From JBHICC01 sp046759385 (GTDB taxonomy: Bacteria; Pseudomonadota; Gammaproteobacteria; Acidiferrobacterales; SPGG2): DNA of 64,000 nucleotides. The DNA is taken from positions 1 through 64,000 of the forward strand of contig JBHICC010000003.1 of NCBI GenBank assembly GCA_046759385.1. The letters run 5' to 3'. The notes below the pieces were generated by a model. That model was not told the origin of the DNA. It searched no databases and saw only the letters and a program-made list of their open reading frames with translations. This document shows, in pieces, positions 44,252-53,833 of the stretch (position 1 is its first letter; the number at the start of each line of letters is the position of its first letter). The position numbers and the translations under genes were made by a program.

Positions 44252-46150
44252 ATGAGCGTGGAAGCACATAAAGAAACGCTTGGTTTTCAGACGGAAGTCA
44301 AGCAGTTACTCGATATCGTCATTCACTCCTTGTATAGCAACAAAGAAATCTTTCTGCGTGAGCTGATATCTAACGCCTCGGATGCGGCCGACAAACTGCG
44401 CTTCGAGGCGCTTTCCGACGATGCCCTCTATGAGGGCGACGCCGAGCTTCAGATCGGGATCGCCTACGACAAGAAGGCGCGCACGATCACGGTGTCGGAT
44501 AACGGTATTGGCATGTCGCGCAGTGAGATAATCGACAATATCGGCACAATTGCCAAATCAGGCACTCAGGAATTCCTCAAGGCGCTGACGGGTGACCAAG
44601 CCAAGGATGCAAAGCTGATCGGCCAATTCGGAGTTGGGTTCTACTCCGCCTTCATCGTTGCCGACAAAGTAACGGTGATCAGCCGTCGAACAGGCCTAGG
44701 CGCCGAGCACGGCGTGCGTTGGGCGTCTGAAGGTAAAGGCGACTACACGCTGGAGACAGTGGAGAAGGCCAGTCGTGGTACCGATGTTATTCTTCACCTG
44801 CGAAAAGGTGAGGACGAGTTTCTCGACAATCACCGGTTACGCACTATCGTTCGCAAGTTCTCTGATCACATCAGCTTGCCCATCCTAATGCAGGCGGAGG
44901 ATAAGAAAGACACAGAGGATGAAACTGTCAATCGCGCGTCTGCGCTGTGGGCCCGCCCCAAGAAAGAGATCGAGAAGGAGGAGTACGAGGAATTCTATAA
45001 GCATGTGGCACACGACTTCGAGGCGCCGCTCGCATACACCCACAATCGAGTCGAGGGAAAGCAAGAGTATATTTCCTTGCTATACATCCCAGCGCGTGCG
45101 CCCTTTGATATCTGGGACCGCACTGGGCGTCTGGGAATCAAGCTTTATGTTAAACGGGTGTTCATTATGGACGATGCCGAGCAGCTGATGCCCGCTTATC
45201 TGCGATTCGTGCGCGGCGTGATCGATTCAAGTGATCTGCCGCTTAACATTTCGCGCGAGATCCTGCAAAAAAGCAAGGCAATAGACACGATCCGTGCCGC
45301 TTCCGTGAAGAAAATATTGGGCTTGCTCGAAAACATCAGTAAAAAGGATAAAACGCAGTACGCAACTTTTTGGAAAGAGTTCGGTAAAGTATTGAAGGAG
45401 GGCATGGTCGAGGATGTCGCGAATCGCGAGCGCATCGCAAAGCTGCTGCGTTTCGCATCAACTCACAACGACAGCGAAAGACAAGATGTCTCACTGGAAG
45501 ATTATGTGGGTCGCATGAAGGAAGGCCAAGACAACATCTATTACATCACTGCTGACAGCTTTGCCGGTGCCAAGAACAGTGCTCATTTGGAGATCTTTCG
45601 TGAGAAAGGCGTCGAGGTACTTTTACTTTCCGATCGCATTGACGAATGGCTAGTGATACATCTCAACGAATTCGACAAGAAACCACTTCAGTCCGTGGCA
45701 AAAGGCGAGCTTGATCTTGGCAAGATGCAAACTAAGGATGACAAAGAGCAACAACAAGAGGTGTTTGAAAAACACAAGGAATTCGTAGAGCGCCTAAAGA
45801 AAGCCTTAGACGAGCGGGTTAAGGACGTGCGCGTCACCCAGCGCCTTACCACGTCAGTCGCCTGCCTAGTGGTCGACGCCGAAGACATGAGCGGCAATCT
45901 GGAGCGCCTTCTGAAGTCCGTGGGCCAGGATGTGCCCATGGGAAAACCGATCCTGGAGGTTAACCCAAAACACGCCATCGTATGTCAAATAATCGCAGAA
46001 GACGACGATAACCGCTTCGGGGAGTGGGCGCAGCTACTCTTCGATCAAGCGCTGCTAAGCGAGGGTGCCCAGCTCGAGGATCCGGCAGGCTTCGTGCATC
46101 GGCTCAACGATTTGCTCGTACAGCTCGCCGAAGCAAGAAAAGGTAGCTGA
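44252..46150 (+). CDS. htpG: Hsp90-family chaperone HtpG
   Basis: This 632-residue dimeric ATP-dependent chaperone has the GHKL ATPase N-domain: LISNASDAADKLRFEAL (metal/ATP Asn and Asp), DNGIGM, the GTIAKSGTQEF lid and GQFGVGFYSAF. The middle domain contains the catalytic Arg region around LNISREILQ, and the C-domain dimerises. ATG 44252 is preceded by GAGGAG twelve bases upstream, a rather long gap. A heat-shock promoter lies upstream. Confidence 0.97.
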   Translation: MSVEAHKETLGFQTEVKQLLDIVIHSLYSNKEIFLRELISNASDAADKLRFEALSDDALYEGDAELQIGIAYDKKARTITVSDNGIGMSRSEIIDNIGTIAKSGTQEFLKALTGDQAKDAKLIGQFGVGFYSAFIVADKVTVISRRTGLGAEHGVRWASEGKGDYTLETVEKASRGTDVILHLRKGEDEFLDNHRLRTIVRKFSDHISLPILMQAEDKKDTEDETVNRASALWARPKKEIEKEEYEEFYKHVAHDFEAPLAYTHNRVEGKQEYISLLYIPARAPFDIWDRTGRLGIKLYVKRVFIMDDAEQLMPAYLRFVRGVIDSSDLPLNISREILQKSKAIDTIRAASVKKILGLLENISKKDKTQYATFWKEFGKVLKEGMVEDVANRERIAKLLRFASTHNDSERQDVSLEDYVGRMKEGQDNIYYITADSFAGAKNSAHLEIFREKGVEVLLLSDRIDEWLVIHLNEFDKKPLQSVAKGELDLGKMQTKDDKEQQQEVFEKHKEFVERLKKALDERVKDVRVTQRLTTSVACLVVDAEDMSGNLERLLKSVGQDVPMGKPILEVNPKHAIVCQIIAEDDDNRFGEWAQLLFDQALLSEGAQLEDPAGFVHRLNDLLVQLAEARKGS

Positions 46151-46158
46151 TCGACCAT

Positions 46159-46631
46159 TCAGCGGCTGGTGGGCGATCGGCGCAAGCGATCTCGCCAATT
46201 TCTCTGTCTCGGAAATTGCAACAGCATCAGCACAAGTGAAAACAGCCAAAGCACGTAGAAGTCGGCCTGCAACCCAACTAGCACAAACAGCATCAATCCC
46301 ATCACGGCCGGCATTTCGCTCAAAGCAAAGGCAATCATCGTGCCGTGCGCAAATCGCTTGACCGCTTGGTGAGTATCATCCGAAGGTCTGACGGCGCTGA
46401 TCCTTCGTTGAATGGGCCTGATCGCGATCGTCAATGCGACGGCCAATCCATAGCATCCATACTGCAACGACGCCCGCAGATCCGCTGCTAACACGCCAGC
46501 AAACCCCCGACTGCGTAGAATTTCTACGACAAGCACATAGAAAAGAGACTGGCAATCAGACCGCCGCAGGCAATTGCCGTCACATGATAAGACTTTGCAA
46601 GCGCGTCGATACGATGGACGGGTGTCGACAT
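46159..46631 (-). pseudogene. Four-helix membrane protein, frameshifted
   Basis: One frame from ATG 46631 encodes MSTPVHRIDALAKSYHV and a first helix ending IASLF, then hits a stop shortly after. A second frame to 46159 carries helices around VLVVEIL, LQYGCYGLAVALTI, MIAFALSEMPAVMGLMLFVL and FYVLWLFSLVLML, ending in a basic tail. Joining them by a -1 shift at TTTT (46544-46541) gives one coherent protein of about 157 residues with four hydrophobic helices. I do not recognise the function. A sequencing error or a recent lesion could explain it. It converges on htpG. Confidence 0.6.
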
Positions 46632-46662
46632 GCCGGTCAGAGAGATTACCTGGCGAGTAATT

Positions 46663-47277
46663 CTAGAACTTCTTCGCGTAGCGGCGTTTGTAGCGAAGTA
46701 CTTTTTTGACGTATTTGCGCGTCTCAGCATAGGGCGGTATGCCTTTATGCTGCTTGACTGCGCCTTCCCCTGCATTGTAGGCCGCAAGCACCAAGTGCAT
46801 TTTATTGTTGAACTGCTCTATCAGCTCGCTGAGGTACCGCACGCCGGCACGCACATTCTGCACGGGGTCATAGATATCACTGACACCATAGCGGTGTGCC
46901 GTGTCGGGCATCAGCTGCATCAGACCCGACGCACCTTTGCGTGACCGGGCATACGGATTAAACGCGGACTCCGCATGCATGACGGCTTTTATTAGGGCCG
47001 CATCAACGTCGTAGACCCGCGCCATGCGCCGGATGATTCGATCGTAGGCCGCGGGGTCGCCTCGGTGGCGTGCATCGCTGCTGCGAGCAGCAATCGCGGC
47101 GCCGCGTGCCTGGGGCGCCTTGCGCACGAGCGTGTACTGGCTCCCAGTCAGCGCGTAGTCGGTAAACGCCCATGAGCCGTCGGTTGCCTGATAGACATAC
47201 ATCGCGCCTTCGACATGATTCGTGGTCCCCGTTAGCAGCAGACCGATCAGGACAGCAACTGTTACCCTTGCTCCCAT
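46663..47277 (-). CDS. Exported lytic transglycosylase, SLT domain
   Basis: This 204-residue protein has a signal peptide (to about residue 24), an N-terminal DUF4124-like beta segment (YVYQATDGSWAFTDY) and a C-terminal SLT domain with catalytic Glu103 in VMHAESAFNP, then GASGLMQLMPDTA and AYNAGEGAV. It would cut peptidoglycan. ATG 47277 is chosen because GAGAGGG lies eight bases upstream; the frame from 47334 lacks this. It is one of two SLT transglycosylases in the window. Confidence 0.9.
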   Translation of the reverse strand: MGARVTVAVLIGLLLTGTTNHVEGAMYVYQATDGSWAFTDYALTGSQYTLVRKAPQARGAAIAARSSDARHRGDPAAYDRIIRRMARVYDVDAALIKAVMHAESAFNPYARSRKGASGLMQLMPDTAHRYGVSDIYDPVQNVRAGVRYLSELIEQFNNKMHLVLAAYNAGEGAVKQHKGIPPYAETRKYVKKVLRYKRRYAKKF

Positions 47278-47390
47278 TAGGCAGGCCCTCTCGTGCGTTC
47301 TCCGCTCGGCAGTTCGCTGCACAGGCCATGCCATCCGAAGCTAAAATCGAAACGCAAGGTAACGTATTGAATTTATTATACTTAAACACG

Positions 47391-47441
47391 ACGTAGCCCA
47401 GACCGGGGCAGCCCCCAACGGGTGCGACCAACGGGCTACGT
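47391..47441. repeat. Palindromic repeat with ACGTAGCCC arms
   Basis: ACGTAGCCC at 47391-47399 pairs with GGGCTACGT at 47433-47441. A GGGGC/GCCCC hairpin and a CCAACGGG direct repeat lie inside. The arm sequence resembles interspersed palindromes found in many proteobacterial intergenic regions. Confidence 0.55.
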
Positions 47442-47814
47442 CAGGAAGGTTGACTTACTGGGCGTGGCGCTTTGATCTATCGACTGTCCTGGACCCGCGG
47501 GTGGTGAACCGTCAGTCGTTAGTCACCACCCACCTTTTGTTTTTTCGCCCCTTTACTCAAGCCGAGCGAGGTGCGAAGGCGAAGCGCAAGCGCGAAGCGG
47601 CCGGGCAGGGACCCCGGTGTTCGCGCCAGGGGCAAGGATGCCCCTTGCGCGAACCTTCTGAGACGAGCGTCGAGGGAAGGAACCGCGCACCTGACGTTTA
47701 GGGTGCGCGGCGCAGAGTCAGGGGCAAATGGCTTTGGTGACTTTCGCCGAAACGAAAGTCACCCGTCGCGCGGGGGCGGAACCCCGCTAGTATGTCGTCG
47801 CCGCTAGGCGACAC
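47442..47814. repeat. Intergenic cluster of three hairpins
   Basis: With the ACGTAGCCC palindrome, this spacer between the transglycosylase and purL is over 500 bp. Three strong hairpins follow in a row: 47619-47634 with 47639-47654 (15 of 16 pairs), 47683-47691 with 47702-47710 (9 pairs), and GGTGACTTTCG 47736-47746 with CGAAAGTCACC 47753-47763 (11 pairs). The last type recurs between genes in several gammaproteobacterial genomes. It is not coding; the short frames here reflect the repeat. It lies downstream of both flanking minus-strand and purL ends. Confidence 0.6.
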
Positions 47815-50800
47815 TTAACCTACCCACACACGCGCATTACGAAACAGCCGCAGCCACGGCCCGTCGTCAGGCCAGTCGTCCGGATGCCAGGAGTTATTGA
47901 CAGTGCGGAACACGCGCTCTGGATGCGGCATCATGATCGTGAAACGTCCATCGGGCGTTGTCAGCCCAGTGATACCGGCGGGGGAACCGTTCGGATTGTA
48001 GGGATAGGCTTCCGTCACCTCACCACGGTTGTCGACGAAGCGCAATGCAATCAACTGATCCCGCTCAGCCTCCCTCAGATCTTGCTTCTCATCAAACTGA
48101 GCACGCCCTTCTCCATGCGCCACCGCAATCGGTAATCTTGATCCTTCGATCCCGCGCAGAAAGATCGACGGATTCCGCGGCACTTCCACCATGGACACGC
48201 GTGCCTCGAACTGCTCAGAGTGATTTCGCACAAAATACGGCCAACACGAGGCACCGGGAATAAGCTCGCGCAGGTTCGCCATCATCTGGCAGCCGTTACA
48301 TACCCCCAACGCAAACGTATTGGTTCTGTTGAAGAAGGTGGAAAATTCATCACGCGCACGGTCGTTGAACAGAATTAACTTAGCCCAGCCTTGGCCCGCA
48401 CCTAGCACGTCACCGAAGGAAAAACCTCCGCATGCGGCAAGGCCAGTAAAATCTTCGAGCGATGCTCGCCCATCGATGATATCGCTCATGGTCACATCGA
48501 CAGCCGTGAAGCCGGCGCGGTCGAAGGCGGCGGCCATCTCTACATGGCCGTTCACACCTTGCTCGCGCAAGATTGCAAGGCGAGGCTTTTCGCCCTTGAT
48601 GATAAACGGCGCGGCAACATCTTCGGCGGGATCGAACGATAGCGTCGCACTCAATCCCGGATCACCCACGTCCAGGATGCGGTCGTATTCTTCTTGGGCA
48701 CACTGCGCATTGTCACGCAATGACTGCATCTTGAATGTGGTCTCGGACCATGCGCGCTGCAAATTCACACGTGGCTCGCTCAAGAGCACCTTACCCTTAT
48801 GTGTGAAGGTAATACTGTCATCCTTGGTTATCGTGCCGACGACGTGTGCGTGCGCCCCGAGCCCTGCCTTCAATAACGCGCCGAGAATCCCACCTTCGTT
48901 TTTGCCCTTACCTCCCAAACGATCCCGCGGCACTTGCAAGACCGCTCCTAGCTCTTCCGAAAAAAGCGCGGCCACCGGGTCACGACCGAGCGCAGTGAGA
49001 TCAAGAGATACGCCGGTGCGGCCAGCAAACGCCATTTCACAAACGGTGGCAAACAAGCCACCGTCTGAGCGATCGTGGTAAGCGACAACGTGGCCGAGCT
49101 CGTTGAGCGCTTGGATGACGTGGAAGAAAAGCTTGGGCACCCGTGGATCGTCGATATCCGGGGCAACATGGCCAGTCTGATTGTAGACCTGCGTCAGTGC
49201 CGAACCGCCTAGGCGGTTTCGGCTCTTGCCGAGGTCGAGCACGAGCAACACCGTTGGACCGCAGTCATGCCGTAGCGCCGGCGTCAAAGTCTTGGTGACG
49301 TCCAGAACCGGCGCGAACGCCGACACAACCAAAGACAACGGCGCCGTCACCGCTCGCTCGGTGCCTTCTGCATCGCACCACATCGTTTTCATAGAAAGCG
49401 AGTCCTTGCCAACCGGGATGGACACACCGAGTGCAGGGCAGAGCTCCTCCGCGACAGCGCGCACCGTATCAAACAGCGCCGCATCCTCACCGGGATGACC
49501 CGCGGCTGCCATCCAGTTTGCAGAGAGCTTCACGTCGGGTAACTTCTCAATGCGCGCGGCTGCCAAATTAGTCAATGCCTCACCCACAGCCATGCGCCCG
49601 CTCGCCGCAGGATCGATCAGCGCAACCGGTGTACGCTCACCAATCGCCATCACCTCGCCGGTGACCCCTTGGTAGCTGCTAGCAGTCACCGCGACATCCG
49701 CGACTGGCACCTGCCAAGGCCCGACCATCTGGTCGCGGCACACCAATCCCGAAACCGTGCGGTCTCCGATCGTAATGAGAAAGGTCTTGTCAGCAACGGC
49801 CGGCAATCGCAGCACGCGATACGCCGCCTCTTTGACATCAATGTGGCGTGTCTTAAAGCGCGGAAGCTTGCGTTTCATCCGCTTGACGTCAAGTACTAAC
49901 TTCGGTGGGTTGCCGAATAGAACAGCAAGGTCGAGGTCAATGGGGCGGTGCCCGCGGTCCGCATTTGCGGACTCTATTGTCCCGCCCGTCGCAAACAGAT
50001 TGTCTTCTAGTACGATCCTCCGGTCGTCCGTGACGGTACCAATTACGGCAACCGGGCAACGTTCGCGCTCGCAGAGCGCACGAAACGTGGCCAGGCGAGT
50101 CGAATCAATAGCAAACACGTAACGCTCCTGGGCTTCGTTAGCCCAAATCTCCATAGGCGACATTCCGGGCTGATCATTAGGAATCGCGCGCAGATCGAAT
50201 TGCGCGCCTCGCCCGGCTCCGTCGACCAACTCGGGTAGCGCGTTCGATAACCCCCCGGCACCGACATCATGAATGGACAGAATCGGGGTACGCTCACCGA
50301 GCGCCCAGCACTGGTCGATCACTTCCTGACAGCGGCGTTGCATCTCCGCGTTGTCGCGTTGTACCGAAGCGAAATCCAGATCCTCCACGCTGGTGCCACT
50401 GGCCATACTGGAAGCGGCACCGCCACCCAAACCAATCAACATTGCCGGTCCACCGATGACAACCAACGGCGTACCCACAGGAACATCCGCTTTGCGAATG
50501 TGCTGGGCGCGGATGTTGCCGACGCCACCGGCCAACATAATCGGCTTGTGGTAGCCCCGGACTTCGCTGTTTACCTGTTCACAGAACGTCCGGAAATAGC
50601 CACCGATATTCGGGCGTCCAAACTCGTTGTTAAACGCCGCACCGCCGATGGGCCCGTCGAGCATGATCGCAAGCGCGCTTGCTATCCGGTCGGGCTTTCC
50701 GAAGTCTGTTTCCCATGGGCGCTCGGCCCCCGGAATCAGCAGATTCGACACCGAAAAACCGGTAATGCCCGCTTTCGGTTTTGCACCTCTCCCTGTCGCC

Positions 50801-51819
50801 CCCTCATCACGAATTTCTCCGCCTGAACCCGTCGCCGCCCCGGGATACGGCGAGATCGCCGTCGGATGGTTATGGGTTTCGACTTTCATCAAGATCGGTG
50901 TGACGTCTTCCTGATAGCAGTACGCCTTGGTGACGGAATCCGGGAAGAAGCGACCAACGCGAAAGCCTTGCATAATAGCGGCGTTGTCGGCATACGCGAC
51001 GAGCGTGCCGCGCGGGCTACGCTCGTGTGATTGCTGAATCATGGCGAACAAAGAGGCGCCCTTGGCACGACCGTCGATGACCCAGCTGGCGTTAAAAATC
51101 TTGTGCCGGCAATGCTCAGAGTTAGCCTGGGCGAACATCATCAGTTCGACATCAGTAGGGTTGCGCTGCATACGCCTGAAATGACCGACGAGATAGTCGA
51201 TTTCGTCAGGCGATAGCGCCAAACCGAGTTCGGCGTTAGCGTTGACCAACGTCTCCGCCCCACCTCCCAGCAAGTCGACGACAGATACCTGTGTCGGCTC
51301 GGACTGAGAGAACAATGCTGCGACCTCACCGAAGTCGTTCAGTACACTCTGCGTCATTCGGTCATGGATAGCGGGCAGCAAGCGATCACGCTCTTCCGAC
51401 GTCAGAATGTCGTCATGCTGCTTGACGAAATACCAAGCGATGCCCCGCTCGACACGCTTCACCCGTTTCAGCCCGCACAAGCGCACGATATCCGTCGCCT
51501 TGCTCGCCCAGGGTGAGATGGTCCCTAATCGTGGAACGATTAGAACAAGCTTAGCTGCGTGCTGTTTAGGGGCCGGGGTCGGCCCATAGGCCAACAGTTG
51601 GTTCAACACCGCGGTCTCGTCGGGGTTCAAGGGCCCCGACGTATCGGCGAAATGCCAGTACTCCGCATAGACCTGCTCCACGGTAGGCACGAGTTCACGT
51701 AGCTCGCGCAACAGCTTCTCCCTTCGGAAAGCTGACAGCGCTGGGGAACCCTGTATTTGCTGGACATGCACGTCCTGCTGGTGCGCGCCAGATTGGGGCT
51801 GCGATGTCGGTGCCGTCAT
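47815..51819 (-). CDS. purL: Phosphoribosylformylglycinamidine synthase, single-chain
   Basis: This 1334-residue enzyme makes FGAM in purine synthesis. It is the large fused form of proteobacteria: an N-terminal domain, two AIR-synthetase-like ATP domains (VETHNHPTAISPYPGAATG region near residue 325, SDGGLFATVCEMAF later) and a C-terminal class I glutaminase with the nucleophile in LGVCNGCQMM and the catalytic His in MMPHPERVF. It is slightly longer than the E. coli enzyme because of an N-terminal Gln-rich tail, so a start downstream, at GTG 51768, is possible. It ends a dapA-bamC-walJ-purL series. Confidence 0.96.
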   Translation of the reverse strand: MTAPTSQPQSGAHQQDVHVQQIQGSPALSAFRREKLLRELRELVPTVEQVYAEYWHFADTSGPLNPDETAVLNQLLAYGPTPAPKQHAAKLVLIVPRLGTISPWASKATDIVRLCGLKRVKRVERGIAWYFVKQHDDILTSEERDRLLPAIHDRMTQSVLNDFGEVAALFSQSEPTQVSVVDLLGGGAETLVNANAELGLALSPDEIDYLVGHFRRMQRNPTDVELMMFAQANSEHCRHKIFNASWVIDGRAKGASLFAMIQQSHERSPRGTLVAYADNAAIMQGFRVGRFFPDSVTKAYCYQEDVTPILMKVETHNHPTAISPYPGAATGSGGEIRDEGATGRGAKPKAGITGFSVSNLLIPGAERPWETDFGKPDRIASALAIMLDGPIGGAAFNNEFGRPNIGGYFRTFCEQVNSEVRGYHKPIMLAGGVGNIRAQHIRKADVPVGTPLVVIGGPAMLIGLGGGAASSMASGTSVEDLDFASVQRDNAEMQRRCQEVIDQCWALGERTPILSIHDVGAGGLSNALPELVDGAGRGAQFDLRAIPNDQPGMSPMEIWANEAQERYVFAIDSTRLATFRALCERERCPVAVIGTVTDDRRIVLEDNLFATGGTIESANADRGHRPIDLDLAVLFGNPPKLVLDVKRMKRKLPRFKTRHIDVKEAAYRVLRLPAVADKTFLITIGDRTVSGLVCRDQMVGPWQVPVADVAVTASSYQGVTGEVMAIGERTPVALIDPAASGRMAVGEALTNLAAARIEKLPDVKLSANWMAAAGHPGEDAALFDTVRAVAEELCPALGVSIPVGKDSLSMKTMWCDAEGTERAVTAPLSLVVSAFAPVLDVTKTLTPALRHDCGPTVLLVLDLGKSRNRLGGSALTQVYNQTGHVAPDIDDPRVPKLFFHVIQALNELGHVVAYHDRSDGGLFATVCEMAFAGRTGVSLDLTALGRDPVAALFSEELGAVLQVPRDRLGGKGKNEGGILGALLKAGLGAHAHVVGTITKDDSITFTHKGKVLLSEPRVNLQRAWSETTFKMQSLRDNAQCAQEEYDRILDVGDPGLSATLSFDPAEDVAAPFIIKGEKPRLAILREQGVNGHVEMAAAFDRAGFTAVDVTMSDIIDGRASLEDFTGLAACGGFSFGDVLGAGQGWAKLILFNDRARDEFSTFFNRTNTFALGVCNGCQMMANLRELIPGASCWPYFVRNHSEQFEARVSMVEVPRNPSIFLRGIEGSRLPIAVAHGEGRAQFDEKQDLREAERDQLIALRFVDNRGEVTEAYPYNPNGSPAGITGLTTPDGRFTIMMPHPERVFRTVNNSWHPDDWPDDGPWLRLFRNARVWVG

Positions 51820-51829
51820 GGCATACGCG

Positions 51830-52609
51830 CTAGACTGGCGAGGCTAACAGAGTACGCCAGGCCAAACCGGAGCGCTGACTGGCCACCTGTATCCATTCTG
51901 GCGCACACTGCAAGATCGTGCTTAGCGCGGCCCGGGCAAGCTCAGGGGTATTGTTGGTCTCGCTCAGATGCATCGCTACCAGGTGTTGCAAACGACGGTG
52001 ATTCAGACGAGAGAGCAGCTCGGCCGCGTCCGCGTTGTCTAGATGGCCAAATTGACTGGCAATGCGCGTCTTGACCGGTTCCGGATAGGGTCCGCCCCAA
52101 AGCATCTCACGATCGTGGTTGCATTCCAGGAACAGGCCGTCGCAGTCATACAGCACGGATTCGATGTGGCTTGTGATGCTACCGGTATCGGTGAGAAGGC
52201 CCAAGCGGACACTACCCGCGGAGAAAGCGAACTGGCTTGGTTCGCGGGCGTCGTGCGGGACGGGGTACGGCGTAACGAGAATATCCCCGATCTCAAAAGG
52301 CTCGTGTGGACTGAACAACTGTACGGTCGACAGCGGCGTGAGTAAAGCTTTAAGTGCACGGAACGTCCCGACGGTCATCCACACGGGCAAATTGAAGCGC
52401 CGTGCGAGTGCTCCGACCCCTCTCGCGTGGTCGGCGTGCTCATGGGTCAACAGTAAGGCACTGAGACGAGTCGGCTCACACCTCAGTCGTGCCAGGCGCA
52501 TTGTAGTTTCCCGCTGCGAGAATCCGCAGTCCACCATCAAGCAGGTGGAGCCGCTTTCGACAAGGAGGGCGTTTCCCCGGCTGCCGCTGCCGAGGCACGC
52601 GAAGCGCAT
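51830..52609 (-). CDS. MBL-fold metallohydrolase (WalJ/YycJ-like)
   Basis: This 259-residue metallo-beta-lactamase-fold protein has the metal motif THEHADH (55-61) and the N-terminal FACLGSGSRGNALLVESG, a hallmark of the YycJ/WalJ group; later ligands are in LLTDTG and the AMHLSETNN segment. Members are likely nucleases or phosphodiesterases, with links to coordination of DNA replication and cell division. It begins 37 bases after bamC and ends ten bases before purL, all minus strand. Confidence 0.9.
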   Translation of the reverse strand: MRFACLGSGSRGNALLVESGSTCLMVDCGFSQRETTMRLARLRCEPTRLSALLLTHEHADHARGVGALARRFNLPVWMTVGTFRALKALLTPLSTVQLFSPHEPFEIGDILVTPYPVPHDAREPSQFAFSAGSVRLGLLTDTGSITSHIESVLYDCDGLFLECNHDREMLWGGPYPEPVKTRIASQFGHLDNADAAELLSRLNHRRLQHLVAMHLSETNNTPELARAALSTILQCAPEWIQVASQRSGLAWRTLLASPV

Positions 52610-52646
52610 GCCGGATCGCTGTGTGATCAGCCGCTAACTTCCTTTG

Positions 52647-53789
52647 CTACTTAAGCTGTTCATAGAGCAGGCCTAGGATCTGCTCGCTCGTCTTCGAAGC
52701 ATCGGGCACACCTTCTTGGTTCAGAACCTCAACCGTTGTGCCAACTCCGGATTCCTTCAGGGCGACCCGCCACTCGATGTCTTGTTCCTCTCTCTTTTTC
52801 CTCTTTTTTTTCTTCTTTTTCTTCCTACTGGTTTCGTCGGGAATAATGTAACGGACATAATATGTCCAATTGGAGTGGTCGCGTTCCTCGACGGTGAACC
52901 CGATTCGATCCAGCGACAGACCCACGCGTCGCCACGCACGCTCACGACCGTCCGCCAGCGCCAGGTAAGAATGACCGTTCTCGGCGCGAATCAATTTAGC
53001 GCGGGCTAACTTGGGCTTGATACTGGTCTCGACCGCAGCGGTGATGGTATCGGCTTTCGGGCGCGATGTTCCCAGGTGCACCATCAGGCGACGCAACATC
53101 TCGGCTTCAAGGTCGGGATCAGAGGGTCGTGGCTTCCAGGCCGAATGGCCCTCAAGCTCGCGTCCCGATACATCGACGGGACCGGTGTCATACACGATCA
53201 CGCTCTGCAAGCCGCGGTGGCTCATAAAGATTTCCGTGCTGCCGGGCTCTTCAGCCCGCTCGAGGCGGATGCGGTACTTATCACGCAGGCCCGTGCCAGC
53301 GCCTTGTCCGGTGATCTTTGAGAAAAACCGTGACACGCCGCCGCCTGCCAACGCCCGGTTCTCCGCCCAGTTAGTCTCGATAATTCCCGCCGCCGGTTCT
53401 TCCTTCGCGATAGTCAGCCCCATCTTATCGACGAAGTCACGCAACAGCGGCCAAAGTTGATCAGGCGCGGCCTTGACGACCAACCACTGTTGAGCGCCAG
53501 CGCGTACAAGCCGGATATTGTCATATTGCGGGAGCAACCCGGCGTGTTGCGTGCCGCCCCCTTGTTGCTTGCGCTCTGCCTCGAATGCCGAGTATGTCGC
53601 CGCGCCCGCCGTACCGGTCCTCGATGTGTGCGAGTCGGGTGGCAAGCTGCTGAGGTCTGGCGGCACCTCAAGCGGCGGTAAGGTCCGTGTCGCCTCGTAG
53701 TCAATCTTAGTACCTTTCTTAGAACCGCCGCAGCCCCCCGCCACGACGGTAAGCAAGAAGAGAGCGAGTATAAGACTGGTACTCTTCAT
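52647..53789 (-). CDS. bamC: Outer membrane protein assembly factor BamC
   Basis: This 380-residue lipoprotein belongs to the BAM complex that inserts beta-barrel proteins. The lipobox Cys is C20 (VAGGC), then an unstructured N-terminal segment with the LPPLEVPPDLSSLP motif that binds BamD, and two helix-grip domains separated by a linker. Within the second domain, a tract of eleven Lys/Arg in twelve residues (322-333) replaces a normally less extreme charged loop. ATG 53789 is chosen over the frame at 53804. It follows dapA by 44 bases, the usual dapA-bamC pair. Confidence 0.92.
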   Translation of the reverse strand: MKSTSLILALFLLTVVAGGCGGSKKGTKIDYEATRTLPPLEVPPDLSSLPPDSHTSRTGTAGAATYSAFEAERKQQGGGTQHAGLLPQYDNIRLVRAGAQQWLVVKAAPDQLWPLLRDFVDKMGLTIAKEEPAAGIIETNWAENRALAGGGVSRFFSKITGQGAGTGLRDKYRIRLERAEEPGSTEIFMSHRGLQSVIVYDTGPVDVSGRELEGHSAWKPRPSDPDLEAEMLRRLMVHLGTSRPKADTITAAVETSIKPKLARAKLIRAENGHSYLALADGRERAWRRVGLSLDRIGFTVEERDHSNWTYYVRYIIPDETSRKKKKKKKRKKREEQDIEWRVALKESGVGTTVEVLNQEGVPDASKTSEQILGLLYEQLK

Positions 53790-53833
53790 GCTGTGCGCAC
53801 TCAAAAAACAGTCTACTTAAGAATATAGATGAA

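Noticed and set aside
46632..46787. Upstream extension of the four-helix protein frame
   Set aside because: It is antisense to and overlaps the transglycosylase 3' end and lacks a hydrophobic start; ATG 46631 fits better.
47450..47807. Short plus-strand frames in the palindrome-rich spacer
   Set aside because: They run through strong hairpins, have odd composition and no ribosome site; such frames recur in repeats of this type.
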